Part shown: in pieces, positions 20,834-30,649 of the stretch | Layout of the letters: every line of letters starts with the position of its first letter | Position numbering within the stretch: the stretch's first letter is position 1 | The notes under the pieces: model-generated | Seen by the model: only the letters and a program-made list of their open reading frames with translations | What the model was told of the DNA's origin: nothing | Databases searched by the model: none | Made by a program: the position numbers and the translations under genes | NCBI RefSeq assembly: GCF_000513955.1 | Contig: NZ_KI911328.1 | Span: forward strand, 62,001 to 126,000 | Length of the DNA stretch: 64,000 nucleotides | Direction: 5' to 3' | Source: Pseudoxanthomonas suwonensis J47 | Lineage (GTDB): Bacteria > Pseudomonadota > Gammaproteobacteria > Xanthomonadales > Xanthomonadaceae

Positions 20834-21965
20834 TGGCCAGTCCCCCCGGCCGCGCCGAGGCGGTGGAGTACTGCTCGCAGATCTGCTGCAGGCGGTCGCG
20901 GCCGCGCAGCAGCGCATCCACGCATTCGGGGTCGAACAGGCGCCCGCGCTGGGCGTAGAGGTAGGCCAGCGCGGCGTCGATGGTCCACGCCTCCTTGTAC
21001 GGGCGCGGCGAGATCAGCGCGTCGAACACGTCGGCCACCGCGACGATGCGCGCCTCCAGCGGGATCGCCTCGCCGGCCAGGCCGTCCGGATAGCCGCTGC
21101 CGTCGTAGCGCTCGTGGTGGCGCAGGGCGATCATCGCGCCGACCTGGATGAAGCGGTTCTGGCTGCCGGACAGCAGCTCGTGGCCGATGCGCGGATGGCG
21201 GCGCATGATCGCCATTTCTTCCTCGTCGAGCTTGCCAGGCTTCATCAGCACCGCGTCGGGGATGGCGATCTTGCCCATGTCGTGCAGGGGCGCGGCCATC
21301 TCGATGGTGCGGACGTCGTCCTCCGGCAGGCCCATGCCCTCGGCGACCAGGCCGGCCACGCGCGACATGCGTTCCAGGTAGGCGCTGGTGCCCGAATCGC
21401 GGAACTCGATCGCGCGGGCCAGGCGCGACAGCGTCTCGCGCTCGCGTTCCTCGACCTCGTGCATGCTCGACAGCAGGCGCTGCTCCAGCGACAGCGCGCG
21501 CTGCTTGACGGTTTCCGACTGCTGGCGCAGCTGCAGCAGGTTGTGGCAGCGCGCGCGCAGTTCGCGCGGTCGCACCGGCTTGACCAGGAAATCGATCACG
21601 CCCGATTCCAGCGCGGCCTGGCGGACGGGCTCGTCGCCGACCACGGTGATCAGGATGATCGGGATGTCGCGGTGCTTGGGCAGGCGGCGGAAGCGGCGGG
21701 CGAACTCCAGGCCGTCCATCCCCGGCATGCGGTAGTCGAGCAGCAGCAGGTCGATCGGGTTGTCGTCGCACCAGGCAAGCGCCTGGCGGGCATCGCCGAA
21801 ATCATGCACGGCGAGCTCCGACGTGATGTCCTCGATGATGTGCCGCAGCATCGTGCGCGCCGATGCCTGATCGTCGACGATGACGATATCCAATGCCCGC
21901 TCCGCCCCGTTGAACCCCTTGTCGGGATCGCAGATTACCGCGTTGGCGCCCGATCTCACAGCCAT
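20826..21965 (-). CDS. rpfG: Response regulator RpfG, HD-GYP cyclic di-GMP phosphodiesterase
   Basis: 379 residues: a receiver domain with phosphoacceptor Asp77 (IDLLLLDYRMPGMDG), then an HD-GYP domain with His228/Asp229 (APLHDMGKIAIPDAVLMKPG) and HHERYDGSGYPDGL at 283-296. It is the output of the DSF pathway, hydrolysing cyclic di-GMP after RpfC phosphorelay, and so controls biofilm, motility and extracellular enzymes in relatives. The start at 21965 has GGGAGAGG upstream; a longer frame to 22076 lacks one. It is followed by rpfC with an 8-nt overlap. lysS lies upstream on the same strand, 184 nt away. Confidence 0.96.
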   Translation of the reverse strand: MAVRSGANAVICDPDKGFNGAERALDIVIVDDQASARTMLRHIIEDITSELAVHDFGDARQALAWCDDNPIDLLLLDYRMPGMDGLEFARRFRRLPKHRDIPIILITVVGDEPVRQAALESGVIDFLVKPVRPRELRARCHNLLQLRQQSETVKQRALSLEQRLLSSMHEVEERERETLSRLARAIEFRDSGTSAYLERMSRVAGLVAEGMGLPEDDVRTIEMAAPLHDMGKIAIPDAVLMKPGKLDEEEMAIMRRHPRIGHELLSGSQNRFIQVGAMIALRHHERYDGSGYPDGLAGEAIPLEARIVAVADVFDALISPRPYKEAWTIDAALAYLYAQRGRLFDPECVDALLRGRDRLQQICEQYSTASARPGGLANV

Positions 21966-22149
21966 TCCGGCCTCTCCCGGGCAGCGACCGCCGGCGCGGG
22001 GGCGCCGGCCGGTGCGGCCGTCACGGAAAAGGACGCAGGAAGCGTGCCAGAAGTGCCCGGGAAGCTCCCCAGGCACGGTTACCGCATGAACGGTTCAAGC
22101 CCGCCGGAAGGCGCCTCGCCCCCTGGCCTGCCGTCCCCGGGCCGCCGGC

Positions 22150-23676
<1,527 letters not shown>

Positions 23677-23795
23677 GGGGTTCGATGGGGAGACGCGGGT
23701 TTGGGGTCACCCGGCGCCCGCATCGGCGGCACCGGGCATCTCGAGGGGAGGATGCGGACGCGGTGCCGGTCGGGATGGCCTGGCGGCCATCCTCC

Positions 23796-24924
23796 TTACG
23801 CCGCGTCGCTCCGTTTGGAGCCGGCCTCCAGGCCCGCCTTGAGGCTGGCCTCGACGAACTCGTCCAGGTCGCCGTCGAGCACCTTCTGCGTGTCGCTGCG
23901 CTCGATGCCGGTGCGCAGGTCCTTGATCCGGCTCTGGTCGAGCACGTAGTTGCGGATCTGGCTGCCCCAGCCGATGTCGGACTTGGTGGCCTCGACCGCG
24001 TCCTTCTCGGCGTTGCGCTTCTGCATCTCCAGTTCGTACAGGCGCGCGGCCAGCATCTTCATCGCGCGGTCGCGGTTGGCATGCTGGCTGCGCTCGGTCT
24101 GGCAGGCGACCACGATGCCGGTGGGCACATGGGTGATGCGCACCGCCGACTCGGTCTTGTTGACGTGCTGGCCGCCGGCGCCCGAGGAACGGTACACGTC
24201 GGTCTTCAGGTCCGCCGGGTTGATCTCGATGTCGATCTTGTCGTCGACCTCGGGACTGACGAACACCGAGGTGAAGCTGGTGTGGCGGCGGTTGTCCGAG
24301 TCGAACGGGCTCTTGCGCACCAGGCGGTGCACGCCGGTCTCGGTCTTCAGCCAGCCGTAGGCGAAGTCGCCTTCCACGCGGAAGGTGGCGGACTTGATGC
24401 CGGCCACTTCGCCGCCGGACACCTCCAGCAGCTCGGTCTTCCAGCCGCGCGATTCGCACCAGCGCAGGTACATGCGCAGCAGCATCTCGGCCCAGTCCTG
24501 GGCCTCGGTGCCGCCGGCGCCGGCCTGGATGTCGACGAAGGCGTTGGCCGGGTCCATCTGCCCGGAGAACATGCGCTGGAACTCCAGCTTCTCGATGTCC
24601 TTCTCGAAGCGGTCGACGTCGGCCGCCACCGCCAGGGCGGTGTCCTCGTCCTGCTCGCTCTCGGCCAGGTCCAGCAGCTCGGTCGAGCCCTCGAGGCCTT
24701 CCAGCACCGCGGCGATGCCGCCGACGGTCTTCTCCAGCATGGCGCGCTCGCGGCCGAGGGCCTGCGCCCGCTCCGGGTCATCCCAGACGTTGGGCAGCTC
24801 GAGCTCGCGGTTTACTTCTTCCAGACGCTCTTTCTTGGCGTCGTAGTCAAAGATACCCCCTTAGCGAGACCACGCGACCGGTCAGGTCGGCGATGCGCTG
24901 GCGGACGGGATTGAGCTCGATCAT
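23796..24924 (-). CDS. prfB: Peptide chain release factor 2 (programmed +1 frameshift)
   Basis: RF2 releases peptides at UGA and UAA. Translation starts at ATG 24924 ([18 protein letters not shown]), reaches an in-frame TGA at 24847-24849 and shifts +1 to continue [15 protein letters not shown] to the stop at 23796, giving 375 residues. Codon-recognition SPF is in RKSPFDS, and the peptidyl-transferase GGQ is in [17 protein letters not shown]. The product matches E. coli RF2 throughout. Automated calling would start it at an internal Met (24740) and lose about 60 residues. lysS follows on the same strand. Confidence 0.96.
24846..24861 (-). promoter_or_regulatory. RF2 autoregulatory frameshift site
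   Basis: On the minus strand the sequence is AGGGGGTATCTTTGAC: an internal Shine-Dalgarno (AGGGGG), a 3-nt spacer, the slippery CUU, then UGA and C. It is the same string used by E. coli prfB. Scarce RF2 slows termination at this UGA and allows the +1 shift, so the factor controls its own synthesis. Confidence 0.95.
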
Positions 24925-24957
24925 GGCGGGGGCTGCATGAAGGGAAAACAGCCGCAG

Positions 24958-24963
24958 ATTCTA
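24958..24963 (-). promoter_or_regulatory. Candidate -10 box of prfB
   Basis: TAGAAT on the minus strand, 33 nt upstream of the prfB ATG, would give a start near 24951 and a 27-nt leader. It is the same hexamer seen before nfuA, ligA and mtnA. No convincing -35 box is visible. Confidence 0.4.
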
Positions 24964-24980
24964 GCAGGCCGCCCGTTGCT

Positions 24981-25155
24981 GTAGAGCGGGGCTTGCCCCG
25001 CTGCGCCTGTGGCGGCGCTGCATCGCCGAACGGGGGAGTCGGGCAAGCCCGACTCTATGAAGGGGGGCGGGCTTTTCGTGGGGCGGGGCTTGCCCCGCTG
25101 CGCCGGTGCTGGCGTTGCGCTGCCGGGCGGGGGAGTCGGGCAAGCCCGACTCTAC
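24981..25155. repeat. Duplicated REP-like block with GTAG ends, 97-bp period
   Basis: Two tandem copies, 97 nt apart, each holding two palindromes: GCGGGGC-TT-GCCCCGC (24986-25001 and 25083-25098) and GAGTCGGGC-AA-GCCCGACTC (25036-25055 and 25133-25152). The outer ends read GTAG (24981) and CTAC (25152-25155), so each copy is a pair of inverted GTAG stem-loops. This is the layout of REP/SMAG elements of Stenotrophomonas and relatives. The sequence between the palindromes has diverged, whereas the palindromes are identical. It fills the gap between prfB and the 3' end of the next gene. Confidence 0.85.
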
Positions 25156-25159
25156 GGGG

Positions 25160-26953
25160 TCAGGGGCGCACGCTGCCGTTGTCTTCCTGCAGCTCGGGCT
25201 TGAACGGGATGTCCGGCGGCAGCCTGCCGTCGGCCGGCTGCTCGTTGAGGTTGGGGTCGGTGATGCCGCAGCCGCCGCCCAGCTGCAGCAGCGAGACGAC
25301 GCAGTTGATCCGCTTGCTGGTGCCGGGGATCGGGATCGCCACCGACTTGATGCCCTTGCGCACCCATTCGGCCAGCAGCGACTCGTTCGGCACCCAGTAG
25401 CGGTCGAAGCTGGTGGGTTCGTAGTCGTACGGCGGGCGCTTGAGCCAGGTGCCGGACTCGGCGATGCGCTCGCGCGTCCAGGTGTCGTTGTCGCCGCCGG
25501 GCGCGCCGCGCTCGGCCAGCCCCTGGCCCGGCGCACCGTCACGCGACCCGGGGCCGCTCGCGCTGCCGCTGCCCTCGCCTTCTCCCGGCAGGCGGATGCG
25601 GCCCTGGGCGTCGAACAGGCCCGGCGCGCCGCCGGGCCGCTGCGGGCCGCTGCGGGCCAGGCCCCAGTCGTCGCCGGCCTGCGGCGAGCGCGGGCCGGGG
25701 GCCGGGGCGGTGGCGGTTCCGGCGCTGCCGCCCGGCGTGGGCTGGTTGGCCTGCCCCGTTCCCGGCCCGGGCGCGGGCGCCGGCGCGGGTCTGGAATCGG
25801 CGGCGACCGCGGCACCAGGCGCGGTGGCGGGCACGGGTGCATCCGCGGCGGAGTCGGCGGCGGCCGCAGGCGCTTCCGTCGCGGCGGCGGTCGCGGTGGC
25901 ATCCGGCACCGACGGCGTGGGCAGTTCGCGCTCGCGCAGGCTGGGCTCGGCGGGTGTCGGCACGCGCGCCTCGACCTGCGGCGCGCGCACCGTGGCCGGG
26001 CGCACCGCGACCTCCGGCAGCGGCAGCGGTTCCTCGACCTCGCGCGTGCGCAGCTCCAGTTCGCGCGGCTGGCGCAGCGGTACGTCCACCGGCCGCGCCT
26101 GCGGCGCTACGACAACCGGCGCCTGGACGACGACAACTTCGCGCTCGCGAAGCTGCGGCTCGGCCGGCACCGGGACGACGACCTGGCGCGGCGTGGTCGG
26201 CGGCAGGACGTAGTCGATCGTCGGCTGCTCGACCTCGGTCACCTGCACCGGCTGCTCGGGCACCGGTTGCGGCGGCGCCGGCTCGGGGACCTCGCGCTCG
26301 ACCGCTTCCGGCAGCGGCGGCGGCAGCGGCGCGGCGGGCACGACCTCGACCGCCACCTGCGGCAGCGGCGGCACGGCGGGAGCCGCAGGCCCCGCATCGG
26401 CGGCTTCGGTGGCCTCGACCGCGCGCGCCGCGGCGGCCGGGGGCGAAGGCTCGCCACCCGCCTCGCCCGCCACGTCGCCCGGGGCTTCGGACGCCTCCTC
26501 CTGCGGAGTACCCGGATCGCCCGCCCCGGTGAAGCCGACCTGGATGCGTTCGCCGCCGCCACCGGCCTCCGGCGGCATCTGCACGTGCAGCAGCTGCATC
26601 CACGCGATCCAGGCGAGGAAGGCGACGAACAGCAGGTGCACCAGCAGGCTGCCCGCGCCGGAGACCACGCGCAGCGGGCGCTCGTCGCGCGGCGCCGGCA
26701 GCCAGCCCTGGCGGAACAGCGCGACGAAGGCGTGCCAGGTCGGCAGTTCCTCGCCGCGCGCCCGCGGCGCGGGTGGACGCTGCGCCAGCAGGCCGGCCAC
26801 TTCGCCCGGCCGCGCCCGGGCCACCGCCGGCAGCGGCGGCAGCGCGCGCAGCCACAGCGCCCAGCCATAGGGCAGGCGCGTGCTGCGTTCGACGGGAGGA
26901 CGGGGTGGCGCGCGCTCGATCAGCGCCTGGATGATGTCGGACGCCCGGGTCAC
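25160..26953 (-). CDS. Proline-rich transmembrane protein ('transmembrane repetitive protein')
   Basis: About 597 residues from a GTG at 26953, 13 nt after nfuA; an ATG at 27025 inside nfuA is the alternative. An N-terminal soluble part ([15 protein letters not shown]) leads to one membrane segment at residues 99-122 ([21 protein letters not shown]). A long Pro/Ala/Glu/Val-rich stalk of about 300 residues follows, with a conserved-looking C-terminal domain ([32 protein letters not shown]). The topology recalls TonB-like envelope-spanning proteins. Xanthomonas genomes carry similar proteins under this uninformative name. The function is unknown. Probably co-transcribed with nfuA. Confidence 0.7.
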   Translation of the reverse strand: MTRASDIIQALIERAPPRPPVERSTRLPYGWALWLRALPPLPAVARARPGEVAGLLAQRPPAPRARGEELPTWHAFVALFRQGWLPAPRDERPLRVVSGAGSLLVHLLFVAFLAWIAWMQLLHVQMPPEAGGGGERIQVGFTGAGDPGTPQEEASEAPGDVAGEAGGEPSPPAAAARAVEATEAADAGPAAPAVPPLPQVAVEVVPAAPLPPPLPEAVEREVPEPAPPQPVPEQPVQVTEVEQPTIDYVLPPTTPRQVVVPVPAEPQLREREVVVVQAPVVVAPQARPVDVPLRQPRELELRTREVEEPLPLPEVAVRPATVRAPQVEARVPTPAEPSLRERELPTPSVPDATATAAATEAPAAAADSAADAPVPATAPGAAVAADSRPAPAPAPGPGTGQANQPTPGGSAGTATAPAPGPRSPQAGDDWGLARSGPQRPGGAPGLFDAQGRIRLPGEGEGSGSASGPGSRDGAPGQGLAERGAPGGDNDTWTRERIAESGTWLKRPPYDYEPTSFDRYWVPNESLLAEWVRKGIKSVAIPIPGTSKRINCVVSLLQLGGGCGITDPNLNEQPADGRLPPDIPFKPELQEDNGSVRP

Positions 26954-26966
26954 AGGCGCCACGGTT

Positions 26967-27563
26967 TCAGGCCGCGTTCCCGCGCGGCATGTACGGCGCC
27001 TCGCCGCTGGCGTGGTCGGTGGCATCGCGCACCGCGGTCACGCCGGGGACGCGCGCCATCAACGTCTTCTCGATGCCCTGCTTGAGGGTGACGTCGGCCA
27101 TGCCGCAGCCGTGGCAGCCGCCGCCGAAGCGCAGCAGGACCACGCCGTCGGCCGACACTTCCTGCACGGTGGCGCGGCCGCCGTGCGAGGCCAGCTGCGG
27201 GTTGATCTCGTTCTCCATCACCCAGCGCACGCGTTCGACCAGCGAGGCCGACTCGGCCGGGGCCTCGCCCTTGATCTTCGGCGCGCGGATGGTCAGCTGC
27301 GTGCTGGCGCCCTGGTAGACGTAGTCGATCTCGGCGCCGTCCAGCCAGGCCACGCTGTCGGCGGCCACGTACAGGGTGAAGCCCTCGCAGTCCACCGCCC
27401 ACTCGTCGCCGGCCAGTTCGGAGGGCTCGGCGAATTCCAGGCGCGCGTCCGCGCGCGGCGTGCCGGGATTGACCGCGCTCAGCCGCACGCCGAGGCCGGG
27501 GATGGCCTCGCGTTCGACCAGCTTGCGGAAGTGCGCCTGCGCGCTGTCGGAGATGTTGATCAT
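26967..27563 (-). CDS. nfuA: Fe/S biogenesis protein NfuA
   Basis: 198 residues: an N-terminal degenerate A-type domain ([20 protein letters not shown]) and a C-terminal Nfu domain whose Cys150/Cys153 ([19 protein letters not shown]) hold a transferable [4Fe-4S] cluster. It delivers clusters to apo-proteins such as aconitase, relevant because both aconitases are in this window. Length matches E. coli NfuA (191). There is no Shine-Dalgarno; a TAGAAT box ends 7 nt before the ATG, suggesting a leaderless mRNA. Divergent from phhB. Confidence 0.95.
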   Translation of the reverse strand: MINISDSAQAHFRKLVEREAIPGLGVRLSAVNPGTPRADARLEFAEPSELAGDEWAVDCEGFTLYVAADSVAWLDGAEIDYVYQGASTQLTIRAPKIKGEAPAESASLVERVRWVMENEINPQLASHGGRATVQEVSADGVVLLRFGGGCHGCGMADVTLKQGIEKTLMARVPGVTAVRDATDHASGEAPYMPRGNAA

Positions 27564-27569
27564 GCGGGT

Positions 27570-27575
27570 ATTCTA
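27570..27575 (-). promoter_or_regulatory. -10 box placing the nfuA start at its ATG
   Basis: TAGAAT, then six bases (ACCCGC), then ATG. RNA polymerase normally starts 6-8 nt after the -10, so the transcript would begin at or next to the A of the start codon. No ribosome-binding site exists in the gap. Confidence 0.55.
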
Positions 27576-27641
27576 GCCCCGTACCGGCGCCGGCCCGCAG
27601 CACGCCGCGCAAATGTTCAGCAACATCGACGGAGGCCCCCG

Positions 27642-27986
27642 ATGACCGACCTCATCCCGCTGGCGCAGGCCCATTGCATCCCGCGCCGCGGCGTGGAGCA
27701 CCGGCTGGGCCAGGCCCGCATCGCCGAGCTGCTGCCGGAGGTCCCGGGCTGGGAACTGGCCGAGGAAGGCCGTGCCCTGGTCCGGACCTTCACCTTCAAG
27801 GACTACCACCACACCATGGCCTTCGTGAACGCGCTGGCCTGGATCGCCCACCGCGAGGACCACCATCCCGACCTGGGCGTGCACTACGACCGCGTGGTGG
27901 TGCGCTTCTCCACCCACGACGTGGGCGGCCTGAGCGAGAACGACTTCATCTGCGCGGCGCGTGCCGCGGCCCTGCTGGAGGAATGA
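27642..27986 (+). CDS. phhB: Pterin-4a-carbinolamine dehydratase
   Basis: A 114-residue enzyme dehydrating 4a-hydroxytetrahydrobiopterin, recycling the pterin cofactor of phenylalanine hydroxylase. The family signature is [34 protein letters not shown], with the catalytic histidines. GGAGG at 27631-27635 fixes the start. No phenylalanine hydroxylase gene is in the window. Divergent from nfuA and 2 nt before a lipoprotein gene on the same strand. Confidence 0.93.
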   Translation: MTDLIPLAQAHCIPRRGVEHRLGQARIAELLPEVPGWELAEEGRALVRTFTFKDYHHTMAFVNALAWIAHREDHHPDLGVHYDRVVVRFSTHDVGGLSENDFICAARAAALLEE

Positions 27987-27988
27987 CC

Positions 27989-28408
27989 ATGAACCGGCGC
28001 TTCCCTGCCCTGTTCTGCGCCGTGGCGACCGCCACCCTCGCCGCCTGCGGCGGTTCGCAGCCACCGGCCGAACCGGTGCCGGCACCGACCGAGGTCGCCG
28101 CGCTGGACACCCCGCCGCCGCAGTACCCGATCCAGCTGGCCTGCGCCGGCGTCGGCGGGCAGACCGTGCTGGGCCTGGAGATCGGCGTCGAAGGCGCGCC
28201 GACCCGGGTCGACCTGGTCCGCAGCAGCGGCAACGCGGAGCTGGACCAGCTGGCCCAGGAGACGGTGCGCACCTGGAAGTTCCGCCCGGCTACCCGCGGC
28301 GGCCAGCCGGTGGCGCAGAAGATCCAGGTGCCGGTGAACTTCACGCCGCCTGCGGTACGCCCTGACGCATGCTTCGCCCTCGACGCCGGCCGCTCGCCCA
28401 CCTCCTGA
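27989..28408 (+). CDS. Lipoprotein with TonB C-terminal domain
   Basis: 139 residues: lipoprotein signal (FCAVATATLAAC, lipobox Cys), a short Pro/Ala linker, then a TonB-type C-terminal domain (PPQYPIQLACAGVGGQTVLGLEI, VDLVRSSGNAELDQLAQETVRTWKF). It lacks the N-terminal membrane helix needed to work with ExbB-ExbD, so energy coupling by the usual TonB route is unlikely; a structural or adaptor role is more probable. It starts 2 nt after phhB. Confidence 0.82.
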   Translation: MNRRFPALFCAVATATLAACGGSQPPAEPVPAPTEVAALDTPPPQYPIQLACAGVGGQTVLGLEIGVEGAPTRVDLVRSSGNAELDQLAQETVRTWKFRPATRGGQPVAQKIQVPVNFTPPAVRPDACFALDAGRSPTS

Positions 28409-28436
28409 GCGGGGCCACTCAGGGAAGAGCCCGCCG

Positions 28437-29243
28437 ATGGAACCCTCCGCCTCCGCGGTCCTGATCGCCCTCGGCGTGACCCTGGCCGCGGGCCTGGCCA
28501 CCGGCCTGGGCAGCCTGCTGGTGATCTTCGCCAAGGGGCCGAACCCGCGCCTGCTCGCCTTCGGCCTGGCCTTCGCCGGCGGCGCGATGGTGTTCGTGTC
28601 GCTGTCGGAGATCCTCAACAAGTCGATCGCCTCGTTCACCCTCGCCTTCGACCCGCGGCTGGGCTTCACCTACGCGACCTTCGCCTTCCTCGCCGGCGTG
28701 CTGCTGATCATGGGCATCGACATGCTGGTGCCCAACCCGCACGACACCCTCACCGCCGACGATCCGTCGCTGCGCGAGCACAACCGCGAATACATCCGCC
28801 GGGTCGGCCTGATGACCGCGGTGGCGATCACGGCGCACAACTTCCCCGAGGGACTGGCCACGTTCTTCGCCACCCTCGAGAACCCGGCGGTGGGCCTGCC
28901 GCTGGCCTTCGCCATCGCCATCCACAACATCCCCGAAGGCATCGCCATCGCGGTGCCGGTGTACTTCGCCACCGGCAACAAGGGCTATGCCTTCGTCGCC
29001 AGCCTGCTGTCGGGCCTGGCCGAACCGGTGGGCGCGCTGATCGGCTACGGGCTGCTGTCGAGCGTGCTGTCCGAAGGCGTGTTCGGCGCGGTGTTCGGGG
29101 TGATCGCCGGGATCATGGTGTTCCTGGCGCTGGACGAACTGCTGCCGGCGGCCAAGCGCTACGCCAAGGGCCACGAGACCGTCTACGGCCTGGTCAGCGG
29201 CATGGGCGTGCTGGCCCTGAGCCTGGTCCTGTTCAAGTGGTAG
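28437..29243 (+). CDS. zupT: ZIP-family zinc transporter ZupT
   Basis: 268 residues with about eight membrane segments. ZIP signatures are in order: FAGGAMVFVSLSEIL, HNFPEG (His134), HNIPEG (His163) and SGLAEPVGALIGY. ZupT imports Zn(II) and other divalent metals across the inner membrane. A cytoplasmic loop (LVPNPHDTLTADDPSLREHN) lies between segments 3 and 4. Length is as in E. coli ZupT. It is convergent with rluC with only 20 nt between them. Confidence 0.95.
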   Translation: MEPSASAVLIALGVTLAAGLATGLGSLLVIFAKGPNPRLLAFGLAFAGGAMVFVSLSEILNKSIASFTLAFDPRLGFTYATFAFLAGVLLIMGIDMLVPNPHDTLTADDPSLREHNREYIRRVGLMTAVAITAHNFPEGLATFFATLENPAVGLPLAFAIAIHNIPEGIAIAVPVYFATGNKGYAFVASLLSGLAEPVGALIGYGLLSSVLSEGVFGAVFGVIAGIMVFLALDELLPAAKRYAKGHETVYGLVSGMGVLALSLVLFKW

Positions 29244-29263
29244 GCCCAGGCGGCTGACGCTTC

Positions 29264-30229
29264 TTACAGACGGTCGAGGACCTCGGCCAGTTCCGGCGCC
29301 AGCGGCGCGTTGATCGTGTACGGCGTGCGGCCGTCGTCCAGGGCGAACTCCAGCGAGGCCGCGTGCAGGAACAGCCGGCGCAGGCCGGCCTTGTCGCGCA
29401 GCCGGCGGTTGGCCTCCGGGTCGCCGTACTTGTCGTCGCCGGCGACCGGGTGGCCGATGTGCTGGGCATGGACGCGGATCTGGTGGGTGCGGCCGGTGTC
29501 GATCCGCACCTCGCAGTAGGACTGCCCGCCGCGGCGCTCCAGCAGGTGGAAGTGGCTCAGCGAGGGCTTGCCGTCCGGGTTGACCTGGACGTGGCGCTCG
29601 CCACCCTGTCTCAGTCCTACGTGCAACGGGGCGTCCACGCTCATGGTGCCGTCGGGCATGCGCCCGGTCAGCAGGGTCAGGTAGCGCTTGCGGATGCCGC
29701 CGCCGGCCCCGCCCTCGCGCTCGCGCATCAGCGCCTGCAGCTCGGCCAGGGCCGAGCGCTTCTTGGCCACGACCAGGACCCCGGAGGTGTCCCGGTCCAG
29801 GCGGTGGGCCAGCTCCAGGGTCTGGCCCGGGCGCAGGGCACGCAGGGTCTCGATCGCGCCGAAGGAGATGCCGCTGCCGCCATGGCTGGCCACCCCGGAC
29901 GGCTTGTCCAGGGCCAGCAGGCGGGCGTCCTCGAACACGATCGAGGCCTCGATCCGCTGCAGCAGGCCCGGCGCCGGGGTGCCCCGCCCGGCCTCGGTCT
30001 CCAGCCGCACGGGCGGGATCCGGACCTCGTCGCCGGTCGCCAGCTTGCGCTCGGCCTTGGCACGGCCGCCGTTCACGCGGACCTGGCCGCTGCGGACCAG
30101 CTTGTAGACCAGGCTGCGCGGCGCACCCTTGAGCTGGCCAAGGAGGAAGTTGTCCAGGCGCTGGCCATCGCGGTCGTCGGGCACCCGTACGGTGCGTGCG
30201 ACGGCCCGGCCGGGGGCGGGTTCGGTCAT
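29264..30229 (-). CDS. rluC: 23S rRNA pseudouridine synthase RluC-type
   Basis: 321 residues: an N-terminal S4 RNA-binding domain (RLDNFLLGQLKGAPRSLVYK...GQVRVNGGRAK) and an RluA-family catalytic domain with the essential Asp in HRLDRDTSGVLVV, then RKRYLTLLTG and DTGRTHQIRVHAQHIGHPVAGD. RluC modifies 23S uridines 955, 2504 and 2580 in E. coli. It is divergent from rne, the usual proteobacterial arrangement, which supports RluC over RluD. The start is at 30229; a huge upstream extension in the same frame is an artefact opposite rne. Confidence 0.94.
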   Translation of the reverse strand: MTEPAPGRAVARTVRVPDDRDGQRLDNFLLGQLKGAPRSLVYKLVRSGQVRVNGGRAKAERKLATGDEVRIPPVRLETEAGRGTPAPGLLQRIEASIVFEDARLLALDKPSGVASHGGSGISFGAIETLRALRPGQTLELAHRLDRDTSGVLVVAKKRSALAELQALMREREGGAGGGIRKRYLTLLTGRMPDGTMSVDAPLHVGLRQGGERHVQVNPDGKPSLSHFHLLERRGGQSYCEVRIDTGRTHQIRVHAQHIGHPVAGDDKYGDPEANRRLRDKAGLRRLFLHAASLEFALDDGRTPYTINAPLAPELAEVLDRL

Positions 30230-30649
30230 GGGGGCGATTTCTGTTAGACTCGGGCGGCGATGTAAGGGTTTGATTCCGCTGGAAGAAGCTGCAGGGCCAG
30301 AAGCCCGGGCTTCCCGCGATCCCGGCACAGTGCGCGACCACCGCCCACGGGGCGGCCATGTTAGCGGCTTGCAGGCAGACCCGGCCATGGCCCGGTGGGT
30401 CAGAGCACCGGTAGCTGAACACGTCCCGTGCGGCCCACCGGCCGCCGGCCCCGCACCACCATTAGCAAGACAGCAAAGCGCTCCCGCGGTCCGCCGTGGT
30501 GTTGCAGCGCTGGAAACCAGGATCCGTCCCGCCGCGCCTGCGCGAACGGATGGCGAAGCCCGCCGCCCCTGCCGACCACGCCGGGGCCCGGGATTCCAGA
30601 GTGCGAACGCCCGTCGTTCCGCGCGTGAGAGCGCGCAAGGAACGCCACA
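30230..30649 (+). promoter_or_regulatory. rluC-rne divergent region and 420-nt rne leader
   Basis: No gene is seen here. TGTTAGACT at 30242-30250 resembles an extended -10 directed towards rne and would give a leader of nearly 400 nt. The last part folds: CGTTCC (30615-30620) plus GCGCG (30621-30625) pairs with CGCGC (30632-30636) and GGAACG (30639-30644), an 11-bp helix with an AA bulge. It includes the Shine-Dalgarno AAGG (30637-30640) 10 nt before the ATG. RNase E controls its own mRNA through its leader in E. coli, so this is probably an autoregulatory leader. Confidence 0.6.

Noticed and set aside
21991-22008. CCGGCGC/GCGCCGG hairpin before rpfG as a lysS terminator
   Set aside because: Only 7 bp in very GC-rich DNA with no U-tract. 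Such stems are expected by chance, so it is not listed as a feature.
24981-25155. CRISPR array
   Set aside because: Only two units, each an inverted pair of palindromes, with no uniform spacers and no cas genes. A REP-like block explains it.
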